The position numbers were made by a program, and so were the translations under genes. A stretch of 64,000 nt of DNA from Nitrogeniibacter aestuarii (GTDB lineage: Bacteria; Pseudomonadota; Gammaproteobacteria; Burkholderiales; Rhodocyclaceae). The stretch is from NCBI RefSeq assembly GCF_017309585.1, contig NZ_CP071321.1:4298001-4362000 (forward strand), in the 5' to 3' direction. How positions within the stretch are numbered: the stretch's first letter is position 1; every line of letters begins with the position of its first letter. This document shows positions 8,926 through 17,580 of this stretch, in pieces. The notes under the pieces are model-generated. The model was not told where the DNA came from. It saw only the letters and a program-made list of their open reading frames with translations, and searched no databases.

Positions 8926-10275
8926 AAAATTCCGATGTCGCCGCCCGCCGAAGCCCGGCTTCTGGCCGAAATGAGCCGTGCAGACCTGCCCGCGCTCATG
9001 ACTCACAGCGCCCCGCTGGTGAGCGGGAAGTATCTCCACTGGGACGAACTACGCCACAGAACACCACCTGACGCGCTCACGCTGGAGCAATGGTGGCTTG
9101 CCATCTGGCTGAGCCGCAACCCGACGCTCAAGTCTCTCCCTTTGGTGGATAAGCATGGCCACCCTTTCCGGCTCGCGACACCGGAGCCTGCACTCATCGC
9201 GCTTCACCACATCGACCGCGATGCGGCGGGCCAGATCCGTACCGAGGTCGCTGCGCCCATCCATGAGAATCGGGACCGCTACCTGCTGCACTCGCTCATC
9301 GAGGAGTCAATTACTTCCAGTCAGCTTGAGGGCGCCTCAACGACCCGGCGCGTCGCCGAGGCCATGCTGCGTGAAGGCCGCAAGCCTCGCGATCATGGCG
9401 AGACCATGATCTTCAACAACTACCACACCATGGAGCAGTTGCGTTCGCTGCGGGACGAAGCCCTGACGCCGGAACTCATCCTTGAGTTGCACCGGATGCT
9501 GACCCTCGACACCCTGGAAAACCCTGCCGATGCTGGACACCTGAGGCAGGCTGATGACGTGAACGTGGTCGACAATCGCGACGGCACGATTCTTCACCAG
9601 CCCCCCCGGTTCAAAGAGCTGCCTGAACGCCTCGAACGCCTGTGCGCCTTCGCCAATGCCGACGAACACAGCACTCCCTTCGTCCACCCGGTCATCCGCG
9701 CCATCCTGCTGCACTTCATGGTCGGCTACGATCATCCCTTCGTCGATGGCAATGGCCGCACCGCGCGCGCGCTGTTCTACTGGTCCATGGCCCGCAGCGA
9801 CTACTGGTTGATGGAATTTCTCTCCATCTCCCAGTTTCTCAAAAAGGCGCCTGCCGCCTACGTTCAAGCCTATCTGCACACGGAAACCGACAAGAACGAC
9901 ACCACCTACTTCGTTCTTCACCAACTGGCCATCATCCAGAAAGCCATTGCCAGCCTGCACACCTACCTGGCACGTAAAATGGACGAACAAAGGGACGCAG
10001 AAAATCTGCTCTTTCGCTCACCGGGCATTCGTGGCCGACTCAACCACCGCCAACTCGCCCTGCTCACCTACGCGCTCAAGCACCCCGGCGAGCTTTATCG
10101 GGTCGCGACACATCAAGCGACACACAACGTTGTTTACCAGACCGCGCGCAACGATTTACTGGAACTCGAACGCGTGGGTTTTCTCGACAAGATGAAGCAA
10201 GGCAATGCCTTTGTCTTCTTTGCGCCTGACGATCTGCATCAGCGAATAGAAAAGTTTTCGGGCGAAATTGAATAG
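8923..10275 (+). CDS. Fic family protein (predicted AMP-transferase/regulator)
   Basis: 450 residues. The Fic motif HPFVDGNGRTAR is at 271-282 with all catalytic residues (His271, Asn, Arg). The inhibitory helix motif SSQLEG at 132-137 lies N-terminal to the Fic fold, so this is a class II Fic protein that holds itself inactive. The N-terminal 90 residues resemble the DUF4172/Fic_N-type extension. The last 80 residues (RGRLNHRQLALLTYALKHPG, then a YRVATHQATHNVVYQTARND helix pair) look like a winged helix-turn-helix. Fic enzymes usually transfer AMP to protein hydroxyls; the target is unknown. No clear ribosome site precedes the ATG at 8923, which sits inside an operator; ATG 8935 is an alternative start. 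There is no neighbouring antitoxin gene. Confidence 0.9.
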   Translation: MKIPMSPPAEARLLAEMSRADLPALMTHSAPLVSGKYLHWDELRHRTPPDALTLEQWWLAIWLSRNPTLKSLPLVDKHGHPFRLATPEPALIALHHIDRDAAGQIRTEVAAPIHENRDRYLLHSLIEESITSSQLEGASTTRRVAEAMLREGRKPRDHGETMIFNNYHTMEQLRSLRDEALTPELILELHRMLTLDTLENPADAGHLRQADDVNVVDNRDGTILHQPPRFKELPERLERLCAFANADEHSTPFVHPVIRAILLHFMVGYDHPFVDGNGRTARALFYWSMARSDYWLMEFLSISQFLKKAPAAYVQAYLHTETDKNDTTYFVLHQLAIIQKAIASLHTYLARKMDEQRDAENLLFRSPGIRGRLNHRQLALLTYALKHPGELYRVATHQATHNVVYQTARNDLLELERVGFLDKMKQGNAFVFFAPDDLHQRIEKFSGEIE

Positions 10276-10603
10276 CCGGAATGACACTCACGCATCTACT
10301 GGGCATCGCCACAAACCCCTGCACATCTGCCCTTCAGACCGTACTAGACCTCGACCGGTGTTGCTTTATCCACCGCACTCTGGTGAGTTTCGGCTTCGCC
10401 TAACGCTCCCTAACCTTCCGCCTCCCACCGGAAATACATCTGAACGCCCATCCAGCGAAATAGCCCGAATGCCGCTTCGCGGAATCCCGGAGCACCCGCC
10501 CCGGAGTCGTCCCGGCGGGACTCGTCCTGACGACACGCGCTGAGACGAGCGAGCCGGATTCGCGCTAACGTAGGCCCCACCTGTTCGCAAACCCGGGGCC
10601 CCG
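10276..10603. other. Gene-free stretch between fic and a membrane protein gene
   Basis: 328 bases without a convincing ORF. They contain small palindromes such as CCGCTTCGCGG and a GGCTTCGCCTAACGC stretch of the kind found in REP-like elements and decayed repeats. No promoter, RNA gene or terminator could be assigned with confidence. Confidence 0.4.
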
Positions 10604-11500
10604 ATGAAGCGCTATCTGATCGCTGCGATTGCCGTGCTGTTCGCCCTGCTGTCCTGGTACCCGCCCATCACGGATGCAGCGAAGGCGAGTGCGGAGGCTG
10701 GGCTGACGCGCGCACTGGCCAGCTTCGCGGCGGCACGAACGCTCAACGGCGTGATCTCGGTGGCGCAAGGCACCGAGGTAGCGGTGCATCCGGTGGGCGT
10801 GGGAGTGTCGCTGACGGTGGGCGAGATTCTCGACCCGGTGAATGACCTGGTGGAATCCCTCTCTTCGGTGCTGTTGGCAGCCAGCGTGGCCTTCGGTATC
10901 GAGAAGCTGTTGCTGAGCCTCGGCGCGGGTATCTGGGTGTCGATGCTGGTGACTATCACCGCCATCGCCTGGGCCGCCCTGTTCGCCATGGCCAAGGCGC
11001 CGCCCTGGCTCACTCGGCTGACGCTCGCCCTGCTGTTCGTGCGCTTCGCGATTCCCGTGGCGCTGATCGGCAGCGAATCGGTGTTCGAGCATCTGTCGTT
11101 CGCCAGTTACGCGGAAAGTCAGGCCTCGATCGAGGGCACCTCGGCGGAATTGAAGTCGCTGACAGCGGACACTGCGCCTGCCGAAACCGATACGCCCCCG
11201 ACCGGCGATGACGGCTCAACAGCCTCCTCCGGCCTGACGGGCTGGTTCAGCGATCTGGGCGATGCGGCGCAGCGGGCCAAAGACGGCGTGGTCGAATCGG
11301 TTCAGGGGATCTCCGCGCCAACCGAAGCGCTCAAGGCGAAATTCGACGGTGTGAAGAATCTGGCGGAGCAATCGGTACGCCGCATGATCGATCTGATGAT
11401 CATCTTCGTGATGCAGACCATCGTCACCCCCATCCTGCTGCTGTGGCTGATGTACCGATTGCTGATGGGTGCGTCGGCCACCTTCCGCCAATCCGCCTGA
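10604..11500 (+). CDS. Inner-membrane protein of unknown function
   Basis: 298 residues with an N-terminal hydrophobic segment (LIAAIAVLFALLSWYPP), three further hydrophobic stretches between about 85 and 160, a polar low-complexity linker (residues 175-215, rich in T, D, S, E) and a final membrane segment near 265-285 (IIFVMQTIVTPILLLWLMYR). An amphipathic region (GLTGWFSDLGDAAQRAKDGV) precedes the last segment. I do not recognise a named family. It is followed 100 bases later by the Ohr gene, so the two may share a transcript. Confidence 0.65.
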   Translation: MKRYLIAAIAVLFALLSWYPPITDAAKASAEAGLTRALASFAAARTLNGVISVAQGTEVAVHPVGVGVSLTVGEILDPVNDLVESLSSVLLAASVAFGIEKLLLSLGAGIWVSMLVTITAIAWAALFAMAKAPPWLTRLTLALLFVRFAIPVALIGSESVFEHLSFASYAESQASIEGTSAELKSLTADTAPAETDTPPTGDDGSTASSGLTGWFSDLGDAAQRAKDGVVESVQGISAPTEALKAKFDGVKNLAEQSVRRMIDLMIIFVMQTIVTPILLLWLMYRLLMGASATFRQSA

Positions 11501-11600
11501 ACGGCGACGCCGCAACGCAGTCCACCCCTTGCCCGCCACGCCACGCCCGTGCGTGTTGCCGATGCGGGCGCCCCGACCACACAGAGAAGGAGAACAACAC

Positions 11601-12038
11601 ATGGACAAAATCGAAGTCGCCTATACCACCTCGGCCACCGCCACCGGTGGCCGTAACGGACGCACCGAGTCGCAGGACGGGCAGGTGAGCGTGGATCTTT
11701 CCGTCCCCAAGGCCATGGGCGGCCCGGGCAAGGCGGGCACGACGACCCCGGAAGACCTGTTTGCCGCCGGTTACGCGGCCTGCTTTGGCGGCGCGCTGGA
11801 TTTCGTGGCCAAGCAGCAGAAGAAGGACGCCAGCGGCGCCAAGGTGACCTGCTCGGTGTCCATCGGCCCGCGCGAGGCCGGCGGTTTTGGCCTGGCGGTG
11901 AAGATGCGGGTGGAGGACACCAGCCTGCCGCAGGCGGAGCTGGAGCCGCTGGTGAAAGCCGCGCATGAAGAGATCTGCCCCTACTCCCACGCCACCCGCA
12001 ACAACGTGCCGGTGGAGCTGGAGGTGGTGGGCGGCTAA
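11601..12038 (+). CDS. ohr: Organic hydroperoxide resistance protein, Ohr/OsmC family
   Basis: 145 residues from ATG 11601, which has AAGGAG ten bases upstream. Both peroxidatic-cycle cysteines are present: in GYAACFGGAL and in EEICPYSHATRNN, the two helices that bracket the active site in Ohr. Ohr reduces organic hydroperoxides using lipoylated partners in the cytoplasm. The TTTPEDLFAAGYAACF segment is closer to Ohr than to OsmC or YhfA. No OhrR regulator gene is adjacent. A strong terminator follows. Confidence 0.92.
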   Translation: MDKIEVAYTTSATATGGRNGRTESQDGQVSVDLSVPKAMGGPGKAGTTTPEDLFAAGYAACFGGALDFVAKQQKKDASGAKVTCSVSIGPREAGGFGLAVKMRVEDTSLPQAELEPLVKAAHEEICPYSHATRNNVPVELEVVGG

Positions 12039-12062
12039 CACGCCGACTTCACGTCATGGAAG

Positions 12063-12090
12063 GCCTCCGGTGTGCCGGGGGCTTTTTTTA
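12063..12090 (+). terminator. Terminator after ohr
   Basis: GCCTCCGG-TGTG-CCGGGGGC stem (one G-U pair) followed by TTTTTTTA, 25 bases past the ohr stop. Confidence 0.9.
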
Positions 12091-12253
12091 CGGCGGTGGC
12101 ATCGCCGACAGACGCCTCAGCCAGGTATCTCGTAACGAAATGTCATTACGGTCGCGCAAGGCGACGACGCCCGTTAGTCTTGAAGGAAGGAAACATCCAG
12201 TTTGAATGGACTCGCCTGCCTCAGGCTACAGACATGCCCACGGGAGATCGAAG

Positions 12254-12853
12254 ATGACATGCACACGCGCTCTTGCCCTGGCCGCCCTGTTCGGCCTTTC
12301 TGTCAGCGCGCCGGCCGGCGCTGCCCTGCTGACCATCAACGGTGCCGGACAATTGACCGGCGCCACCAGTGTGGTGGTCAACGACATTTTCTATGACGTG
12401 GAATTTCGCGACGGTACGTGTATCGAGCTGTTCGACGGCTGCGACGAGGCGTCTGACTTCATTTTCGGCTCCTCAGCCGAAGCCGAAGATGCCTCGCAAC
12501 AGTTGCTCGATCAGGTCTTTCTCGACCAGGGCACCCTGGCCACGGCCTTCGATTCCGACCCCTCGCTGACCTACGACTGCCTGTCGGTGGTGCGCTGCAT
12601 TGCCTTCACGCCGTGGTTTGTCAGCGATGGCAACGTGTCGATCGAGGGCGCCGCAAACTACAACCCGGCGTCGGCCGACCTGGTGACTCCGGCCGGGGCG
12701 CTGGCCAACTACAACTCGTTTGTCAGCCCGGACGTCACCTGGGCCATCTGGCGTGAAGGCTCGCCCCCGGTGTCGATTCCGCTGCCGTCCTCCATCAGCC
12801 TGCTGTTGCCCGCGCTCGGTGCACTGGCGCTGAGTCGCCGTCGGCGGGGCTGA
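12254..12853 (+). CDS. Secreted protein with VPLPA/PEP-CTERM-type sorting signal
   Basis: 199 residues from ATG 12254, which has GGGAG seven bases upstream. There is a signal peptide (ALALAALFGLSVSAPAGAA) and a C-terminal tripartite tail: SIPLPSS, a hydrophobic helix (ISLLLPALGALAL) and SRRRRG. This is the exosortase-type sorting signal in the variant with PLP rather than PEP. The middle (residues 30-170) has no recognised domain; it has paired Cys (CIELFDGC, CLSVVRC). Such proteins are translocated, cut before the tail and placed at the cell surface or in the extracellular matrix. No exosortase gene is in the window. Confidence 0.8.
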   Translation: MTCTRALALAALFGLSVSAPAGAALLTINGAGQLTGATSVVVNDIFYDVEFRDGTCIELFDGCDEASDFIFGSSAEAEDASQQLLDQVFLDQGTLATAFDSDPSLTYDCLSVVRCIAFTPWFVSDGNVSIEGAANYNPASADLVTPAGALANYNSFVSPDVTWAIWREGSPPVSIPLPSSISLLLPALGALALSRRRRG

Positions 12854-12860
12854 TCAGTCG

Positions 12861-12894
12861 ATCGGTGCGTTACGGCTTCGCCTGACGCACCGAT
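12861..12894. terminator. Shared bidirectional terminator hairpin
   Basis: ATCGGTGCGT and ACGCACCGAT form a ten-base stem around TACGGCTTCGCCTG. It lies between the convergent ends of the CTERM protein gene and the anti-sigma gene. T runs are poor on both sides. Confidence 0.6.
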
Positions 12895-12933
12895 CTATGT
12901 CTTTACGGCGATCTTCACGCTGTCACGAATCGC

Positions 12934-13671
12934 CTACGGCCAGAACTTCCCGCAGAACCCGAGATACCGATAAGGCAACCCCGGCGTCGTCGGTGTCGCC
13001 CCGGCGGTTTCCAGCGTGACGCCAAGCTTCGACACGCCAAAGAACAGCGTCTCCGCCTCTCCGGGCAGCCCGACACTACCGGTCTTGCCCTCAGGCAGGG
13101 GGCCGATGGGGATGGGGGCGCCGCCATCGGCGGGCAGACCCCAGAGATAGAAGACCTGCCCAGCGGGCGGGATAGCGGGTTGGACGAATTTGAAGTCGGC
13201 GGTGCGACCGTGGCGCAGGCTACTGATCAGCAAGCCGGCGCCGCCGGCTTCGTTGGCGAGCACGCCGACGTAACTGGCGGGGAGTTGGGTGAGCGTGGCG
13301 GTCTGCTCGGTGAGCATGGCGTCGGGGCCGAGGCCGGGAAGGAACTGGCCGCCCACCATGCCGACCACGGCACCGGCCGCCGCCCAGCCGATGGCCGGGC
13401 GCAGCAGCCAGTCGAACCAGCGGCTTGAGGCCTTGGCCTCGACGAAGCCGAGGCGCTTTTCGATGGCCGGCCACACGTTGGCGGGTGGCGTCCTGGGTTC
13501 CAGCGCGAGGGCCAGCGGGGCAAGGCGCAGTTCGGCCTCGGCCACCAGGGCCTGCAGCGCCGGGTCGTTTTTCAGCAGGCGTTCGAAGCGGGCGCGCACG
13601 CGCGGGGTCAGTGAGCCGAAGGCATAGGCCGAGGCCAGGTGCTGGCGCAGGTCGGGATGGTCGTAGCGCAT
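12934..13671 (-). CDS. Anti-sigma factor, RskA-like
   Basis: 245 residues. The N-terminal 90 residues (HLASAYAFGSLTPRVRARFE, then LAPLALALEPRTPPANVWPAIEKRL) match the RskA/anti-sigma-K pattern. A single membrane helix follows at about 92-113, and a periplasmic domain ends VTLETAGATPTTPGLPY. It should bind the ECF sigma factor encoded immediately upstream and release it on an envelope signal, probably through proteolysis. Its start overlaps the sigma-factor stop (TGATG). It is last in the minus-strand fibre cluster, so the system probably carries its own regulation. Confidence 0.85.
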   Translation of the reverse strand: MRYDHPDLRQHLASAYAFGSLTPRVRARFERLLKNDPALQALVAEAELRLAPLALALEPRTPPANVWPAIEKRLGFVEAKASSRWFDWLLRPAIGWAAAGAVVGMVGGQFLPGLGPDAMLTEQTATLTQLPASYVGVLANEAGGAGLLISSLRHGRTADFKFVQPAIPPAGQVFYLWGLPADGGAPIPIGPLPEGKTGSVGLPGEAETLFFGVSKLGVTLETAGATPTTPGLPYRYLGFCGKFWP

Positions 13672-14234
13672 CAGGCGGCCATGCAGCGTTGCAGCCGCTG
13701 CAACGAGCGGCGGATCCAGGCTTTGACGGTGCCCAGCGGTTGCGACAGGCGGGCGGCGAGGTCCTGATGGGTGAGGCCGTCGAAGTAGGCGAGGATGAGC
13801 GCTTCGCGCGGGGCGGCATCGATCTGGCCGATGCAGTGGCGCAGTTGCGCGTCTTCGCAGCGCTCCAGCAGCGTCTCTTCGGGGGTGGGGCCGTCGCTGG
13901 CCACGTCCACCGTGCGGGTTTCACCATCGCCCTCGGTGATTTCCAGCGGCATGTGATTGGGCCGCGCCCGGCCGATGTCGAGCGCCTTGTTGCGCACCAG
14001 GGTGGCCAGCCACGCCATGGCGGTGGCGCGGCCGGCCTGGTAGCGGCCGGCATGGTGCCACACGGCCACGAAGGTGTCCTGCAGGGCGTCTTCGGCCAGC
14101 GAGCGCTCGTTCAGCAGCCGCAGGGCAATCGGGTACAGACGATGGGCGCTGGCGTCATACAGGGCACGCAGGGCCGCGCGGTCGCCCATGGCGACCCGAC
14201 CGATGAGGGCTTCCAGCGACTCGGGGGCGTTCAT
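13671..14234 (-). CDS. ECF sigma factor (SigK-like, partner of RskA)
   Basis: 187 residues. Region 2 is visible as LYPIALRLLNERSLAEDALQ and TFVAVWHHAGRYQ, and region 4 as LAYFDGLTHQDLAARLSQPL followed by GTVKAWIRRSL, the helix-turn-helix that reads the -35 element. The pairing with an RskA-type anti-sigma places it with SigK-like ECF factors, which tend to use -35 elements containing CATCC. Two such elements precede the repeat-protein genes upstream. Start and stop overlap both neighbours (TAATG and TGATG), so the three genes are translationally coupled. Confidence 0.9.
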   Translation of the reverse strand: MNAPESLEALIGRVAMGDRAALRALYDASAHRLYPIALRLLNERSLAEDALQDTFVAVWHHAGRYQAGRATAMAWLATLVRNKALDIGRARPNHMPLEITEGDGETRTVDVASDGPTPEETLLERCEDAQLRHCIGQIDAAPREALILAYFDGLTHQDLAARLSQPLGTVKAWIRRSLQRLQRCMAA

Positions 14235-15727
14235 TACTTGCCCGGGACGAGTTCGCGGCTGGCAACCGCCACCGGGCCGTTGGCAACGGCTTCGAGAATG
14301 CGCTGCACCTCGCCGAAGTCGGCCACCTTGTTCAGGTCCTGAAAGTCACCCCAGCGCAGCGCGGCGGGGATGTCATTGTAGATCTCGCGCGGCGCGCCGA
14401 AGCAGGCCACGGGCACGGTGCCGTTGGCGCCGGGTTGAAGCTTGAAGCCCTGATTGCCCGGCAGTTGCAGCGACTGACCCGGCTCGACGCGCGGATCGGC
14501 ATCGAAGCGGTTGGGAAAGATGCGCTGCAGCTTACCGGCGGCGGTACGGGCGTAGCAGTACGCATAGGCCGGCGCGTTACTGCTCAGCGTGAAGCCCACC
14601 CCTGCACCGGCGGGTAGCGGCACCGGTTCGATGGCCAAGGCGATGTTGCCGGCCGAGGCCTGGCTGCGCGGCGTGGCGTCCTGCGCGGGCACGGCGGGCG
14701 GCTGGGGGAACGGGCCTTCGAGGAAGACGGTGAAGAAGGCCAGATCCACCGCCGGCGTGTCTCCCATGCCCAGCGCATTGCGGTAGGTGGCCACGGCCTG
14801 GCGCAGGGCCGGGGTGACTCGGCCGTCGGCCGGGCCATCGTAGAAGCCACGGTTACGCAGCTGGGTCTGGAAGTAGGCGGTCAGCTCGCCGCCGCGCTCC
14901 ATGCCGATGAACCAGTCTTCGATCTCGTCACGCACTTCCGGGTTCTTGGCATCGGTGCCGATGCATTGCCAGTAGGGCAGCTTGAGCAGGCGGCCGAAGA
15001 GTTCGACCGACGACAGCTCCACCATGTTGCGCAGGGCCTGGGCGGTGCCGTCGGTGCGCTGGAAGGAGGTGGAGAAGTTGATGCCGATCTTGGAGAAGGT
15101 GGCCTGGGCGTCGAGGGCGTCGCCCTCCTTGACGATGGTGGTGAGATTCTTGGAGACCACCCCCGGCAACAGGGTCAGACGCTCGGTGTCGGCCATGGCC
15201 ACGTCGAGCCCGAGCACGTTGAACTGTCGGCTGGTGGAAGCCCCCGCCCCCAGCGTGCTGCCCACCGAGACACCACCGTCGGTCTGGCGCTTGAGCACGC
15301 CTTCGTCGAGCTGGCTGATGGAGCCGCGCAGGTTGTACTGCGGCACCACGTTGAAGGCGGTGCGGTTCTTGGCGTTGGAGAGGAAGGCCACCGCGTTGTT
15401 GGCGTCCTGCCCGAAGGCGCTGACCTCGATGGCGCGGCTGCGACGGGTCTGGTCCGACAGGGCCGACATCATCATGTCGCGGGTGCCGGCGGCCACCTTG
15501 CGCGTACTGTCCGACAGGTCCTCGATCACTACGCTCACGTCGCGCACGCCGTAGGAGATGTAGAGCTTGTCCATGCAGCGCAGGGCGTCGGAAAAATTGG
15601 TGACGTTGCGCTGGGGCCGGGTTTGCGGCGGCGCCACGGCGGCGGCCACGTCCTGCTGTTTGGGCGGCAGCGGCGCACAGGCCGCGAGCGTCAGGGTGGC
15701 GAGCAGCCAGAGCGGTTTTGTTGTCAT
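14234..15727 (-). CDS. CsgG/HfaB-like outer-membrane lipoprotein with DUF4384 C-terminus
   Basis: 497 residues. Lipobox LAAC with the lipidated Cys at 17. Residues about 45-265 follow the CsgG/HfaB pattern: VSVVIEDLSDSTRKVAAGTR, then YNLRGSISQLDEG, LGLDVAMADTERLTLLPGVV-SKN, and ending in KLPYWQCIG. Curli CsgG and Caulobacter HfaB are outer-membrane pores that export fibre subunits. This protein continues with a putative peptidoglycan-binding-like segment (TAYFQTQLRNRGFYDGPADG, about 280-320) and a C-terminal DUF4384-like domain (VGFTLSSNAPAYAYCYAR onward). It sits downstream of the repeat-protein genes and upstream of the sigma factor, which fits a dedicated export pore. The fold assignment is inferred from sequence pattern. 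Confidence 0.8.
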   Translation of the reverse strand: MTTKPLWLLATLTLAACAPLPPKQQDVAAAVAPPQTRPQRNVTNFSDALRCMDKLYISYGVRDVSVVIEDLSDSTRKVAAGTRDMMMSALSDQTRRSRAIEVSAFGQDANNAVAFLSNAKNRTAFNVVPQYNLRGSISQLDEGVLKRQTDGGVSVGSTLGAGASTSRQFNVLGLDVAMADTERLTLLPGVVSKNLTTIVKEGDALDAQATFSKIGINFSTSFQRTDGTAQALRNMVELSSVELFGRLLKLPYWQCIGTDAKNPEVRDEIEDWFIGMERGGELTAYFQTQLRNRGFYDGPADGRVTPALRQAVATYRNALGMGDTPAVDLAFFTVFLEGPFPQPPAVPAQDATPRSQASAGNIALAIEPVPLPAGAGVGFTLSSNAPAYAYCYARTAAGKLQRIFPNRFDADPRVEPGQSLQLPGNQGFKLQPGANGTVPVACFGAPREIYNDIPAALRWGDFQDLNKVADFGEVQRILEAVANGPVAVASRELVPGK

Positions 15728-15755
15728 TTTTCGGGCGCTGAGAAAAGAGTTGGGA

Positions 15756-16082
15756 TCAGCGGCAGTTGTTGCCTGCCTGGATGATATCGCCGGTGATGAT
15801 CACCGTTGTCTCGCGTTTGGCCGAGGTGCCGATTTTCTTGTTGTCTTCGATCACGTTGCCGATGGCAATGGTGCAACCGTTGTCGAGGGCGGTGACACCG
15901 GTGCCGGCGCCGCCGGCGTCGTCGTCCTGCAATTTGGCACGGGCGCGTTCGGAAGCCAGCACCGCCTGCTCGCTCTTGGCACGGGCGATGCGGGCATTGA
16001 CGTCGTCGGGGATGTCCGGCGTGCCCGCGATGGCCGGCGCCAGGGCGACGAGCAGCATCGCGAGGGTGATTGTCCTGATCAT
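15756..16082 (-). CDS. Small secreted protein with a single fibre-type repeat (nucleator candidate)
   Basis: 108 residues with signal peptide (LAMLLVALAPAIAG), a charged helical segment (NARIARAKSEQAVLASERAR) and a C-terminal 45-residue region: GCTIAIGNVIEDN, then TTVIITGDIIQAGNNCR. The two strands match the strand pattern of the neighbouring ten-repeat proteins (compare ITEVVNSGDIIQTTNGASN). Two Cys flank the repeat and could form a disulfide. It lies 23 bases after the second repeat protein and 28 bases before the CsgG-like gene. By analogy with curli CsgB I infer a nucleator or capping subunit; no family is recognised directly. Confidence 0.65.
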   Translation of the reverse strand: MIRTITLAMLLVALAPAIAGTPDIPDDVNARIARAKSEQAVLASERARAKLQDDDAGGAGTGVTALDNGCTIAIGNVIEDNKKIGTSAKRETTVIITGDIIQAGNNCR

Positions 16083-16105
16083 GGTCGCGTCCTCCGGGGC
16101 CGGGC

Positions 16106-17407
16106 TCAGCGCTTGCCTTCCACACCACCGACCAGCACGCGCTGGTCGCCGCCGTTGGCGTTGATGGCGTTCTGCAGCACGTTGCCGGTGACGGTCACAT
16201 TGGTGTTGGCAGTGCCGCCATCGGCATTGCGCACGCTGCCCAGGTTGATGGACTGGCGGGTGTTGCTGCTGTTGCCGGCAAACTGGCCGATGGCGCCGGT
16301 GACTTCGGCCCGGGTGGTGACCACGGCGCCAGTGTTCTCGGCGCTGCCGATGGACACGTCCTGAACGGCATTGCTGGCGCCGTTGGTGGTCTGGATGATG
16401 TCGCCGCTGTTGACCACTTCAGTGATGGCCTGGGTGCGCGAGCCATCCACGCTGCCCACCTTGATGCGCTGCTCGATGTTGGTGCCGGCGCCCTGCAACT
16501 GCGAGATCGTCCCGGCCGTGGTGGCGTCGGTCTGGATGTTGCCCGACGAGTTGTTGGCGCTGCCTACACTCACCGTCTGCACCGAGGCGCCGCCACCGCC
16601 GTCGGCACGCTGGCTGACCGAACCGAGCACGGTACCGTTGGTGCGCGCTTCGGCGGGCGAGCCGCCATTCACGCTGCCCACGTCGATACGCTGCTCGACC
16701 TGGCGGTTGGCGATCTGGCTGACCGAACCACTCACGGTGCCATTGGCAGACACACTGCCGCCGCCTTCCACGTTGTTGACCGCACCCACGTTGAGCGACT
16801 GGGTACCCGCACCGGGCGTACCGCGGAACTGGATCACCTCGCCGCTGAGGCTGCCGCGCGCATTGACGCTGCGTGCCTGGGTGCTGTTGATGCTGCCAAC
16901 TTCAACGCTCTGTACATTGGCACCCGCGCCGCTGGAGGCGCCGTTGTTGGTCTGGGTGATGCCCGGGCCGGTGATTTCGCCATTGGTGCGGGCGGAGCTG
17001 ACGGTGGAATCAACCAGCGATCCGGCACCGACGCGCTGGGTGATGGATGAGGCGTTGTTGTTGGTCTGGGTCACGTTGGCGCCGATGCCGCCGTTGAGCT
17101 CGGCATTGTTCGCGCGCGTCTTGCCCTCGACGCCGGCCACGGAAACCGACTGCTCCGCCGCATTCTCACCGCGCAGGGTCTGGGTCACATTGCCAGTGAG
17201 CGAGCCACGGGTGCTCAGGTTGGTCACACCGCTGGCCGGAGGCGCTTCCGGATTGCCCGGATCTGCATTCAGTTTCGGCGCCGGCACGGCCAGCTTTTCG
17301 CTGACCACCAGGGTATTGGACAGGCCATCGCGGATCGACTGGGCAAACAGCGGAGTGCAGGCCAGAGTCAGGAAGGCGGCAGCAAGGGGGCGGCGGGCGA
17401 TGTTCAT
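16106..17407 (-). CDS. Secreted ten-repeat amyloid/fibre-like protein A
   Basis: 433 residues from the ATG at 17407 (GGAGA six bases upstream; the frame stays open upstream but that part is not protein-like). Signal peptide RRPLAAAFLTLACTPLFAQ. The mature protein is ten repeats of about 35-40 residues with the pattern G-x-V-x-Q, a short Asn/Gly/Ser loop, then Q-x-[VI]-x-V-G-S, for example SGSVSQIANRQVEQRIDVGS. Composition is rich in N, G, S, T, Q and V with no Cys in the repeats. The paired strand/turn layout with regularly spaced Gln resembles curlin and other functional amyloids or beta-solenoids. It is 1:1 alignable with the upstream paralogue. The function (surface fibre) is inferred from repeats plus context. 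Confidence 0.75.
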   Translation of the reverse strand: MNIARRPLAAAFLTLACTPLFAQSIRDGLSNTLVVSEKLAVPAPKLNADPGNPEAPPASGVTNLSTRGSLTGNVTQTLRGENAAEQSVSVAGVEGKTRANNAELNGGIGANVTQTNNNASSITQRVGAGSLVDSTVSSARTNGEITGPGITQTNNGASSGAGANVQSVEVGSINSTQARSVNARGSLSGEVIQFRGTPGAGTQSLNVGAVNNVEGGGSVSANGTVSGSVSQIANRQVEQRIDVGSVNGGSPAEARTNGTVLGSVSQRADGGGGASVQTVSVGSANNSSGNIQTDATTAGTISQLQGAGTNIEQRIKVGSVDGSRTQAITEVVNSGDIIQTTNGASNAVQDVSIGSAENTGAVVTTRAEVTGAIGQFAGNSSNTRQSINLGSVRNADGGTANTNVTVTGNVLQNAINANGGDQRVLVGGVEGKR

Positions 17408-17453
17408 GGTGATTCTCCAAAAGGGCGGGTCGCAAATGTGCGTCCCATGGAGA

Positions 17454-17483
17454 TACTTCGTGTCGTATCGTAATTTGGATGCA
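17454..17483 (-). promoter_or_regulatory. Putative ECF sigma promoter of repeat protein A
   Basis: On the minus strand TGCATCC, a 16-base spacer and CGAAGTA, with the -10 about 46 bases before the start codon. An A/T tract (AAAAAATATTTTT) sits just upstream of the -35. The same elements with the same spacer precede repeat protein B. Confidence 0.75.
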
Positions 17484-17580
17484 GCCGACGCGAAAAATAT
17501 TTTTTCAATGCCGGTGTGAAGGTTTTCTCTGGAGTGCAACGCGGCGTTCACGGCGGCGCTACTTCCTGCGCTTTCGCCAC

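Noticed and set aside
12130..12149. Inverted repeat CGTAACGAAATGTCATTACG before the CTERM gene
   Set aside because: Short and possibly a regulator site, but it has no second copy or known consensus, so no call was made.
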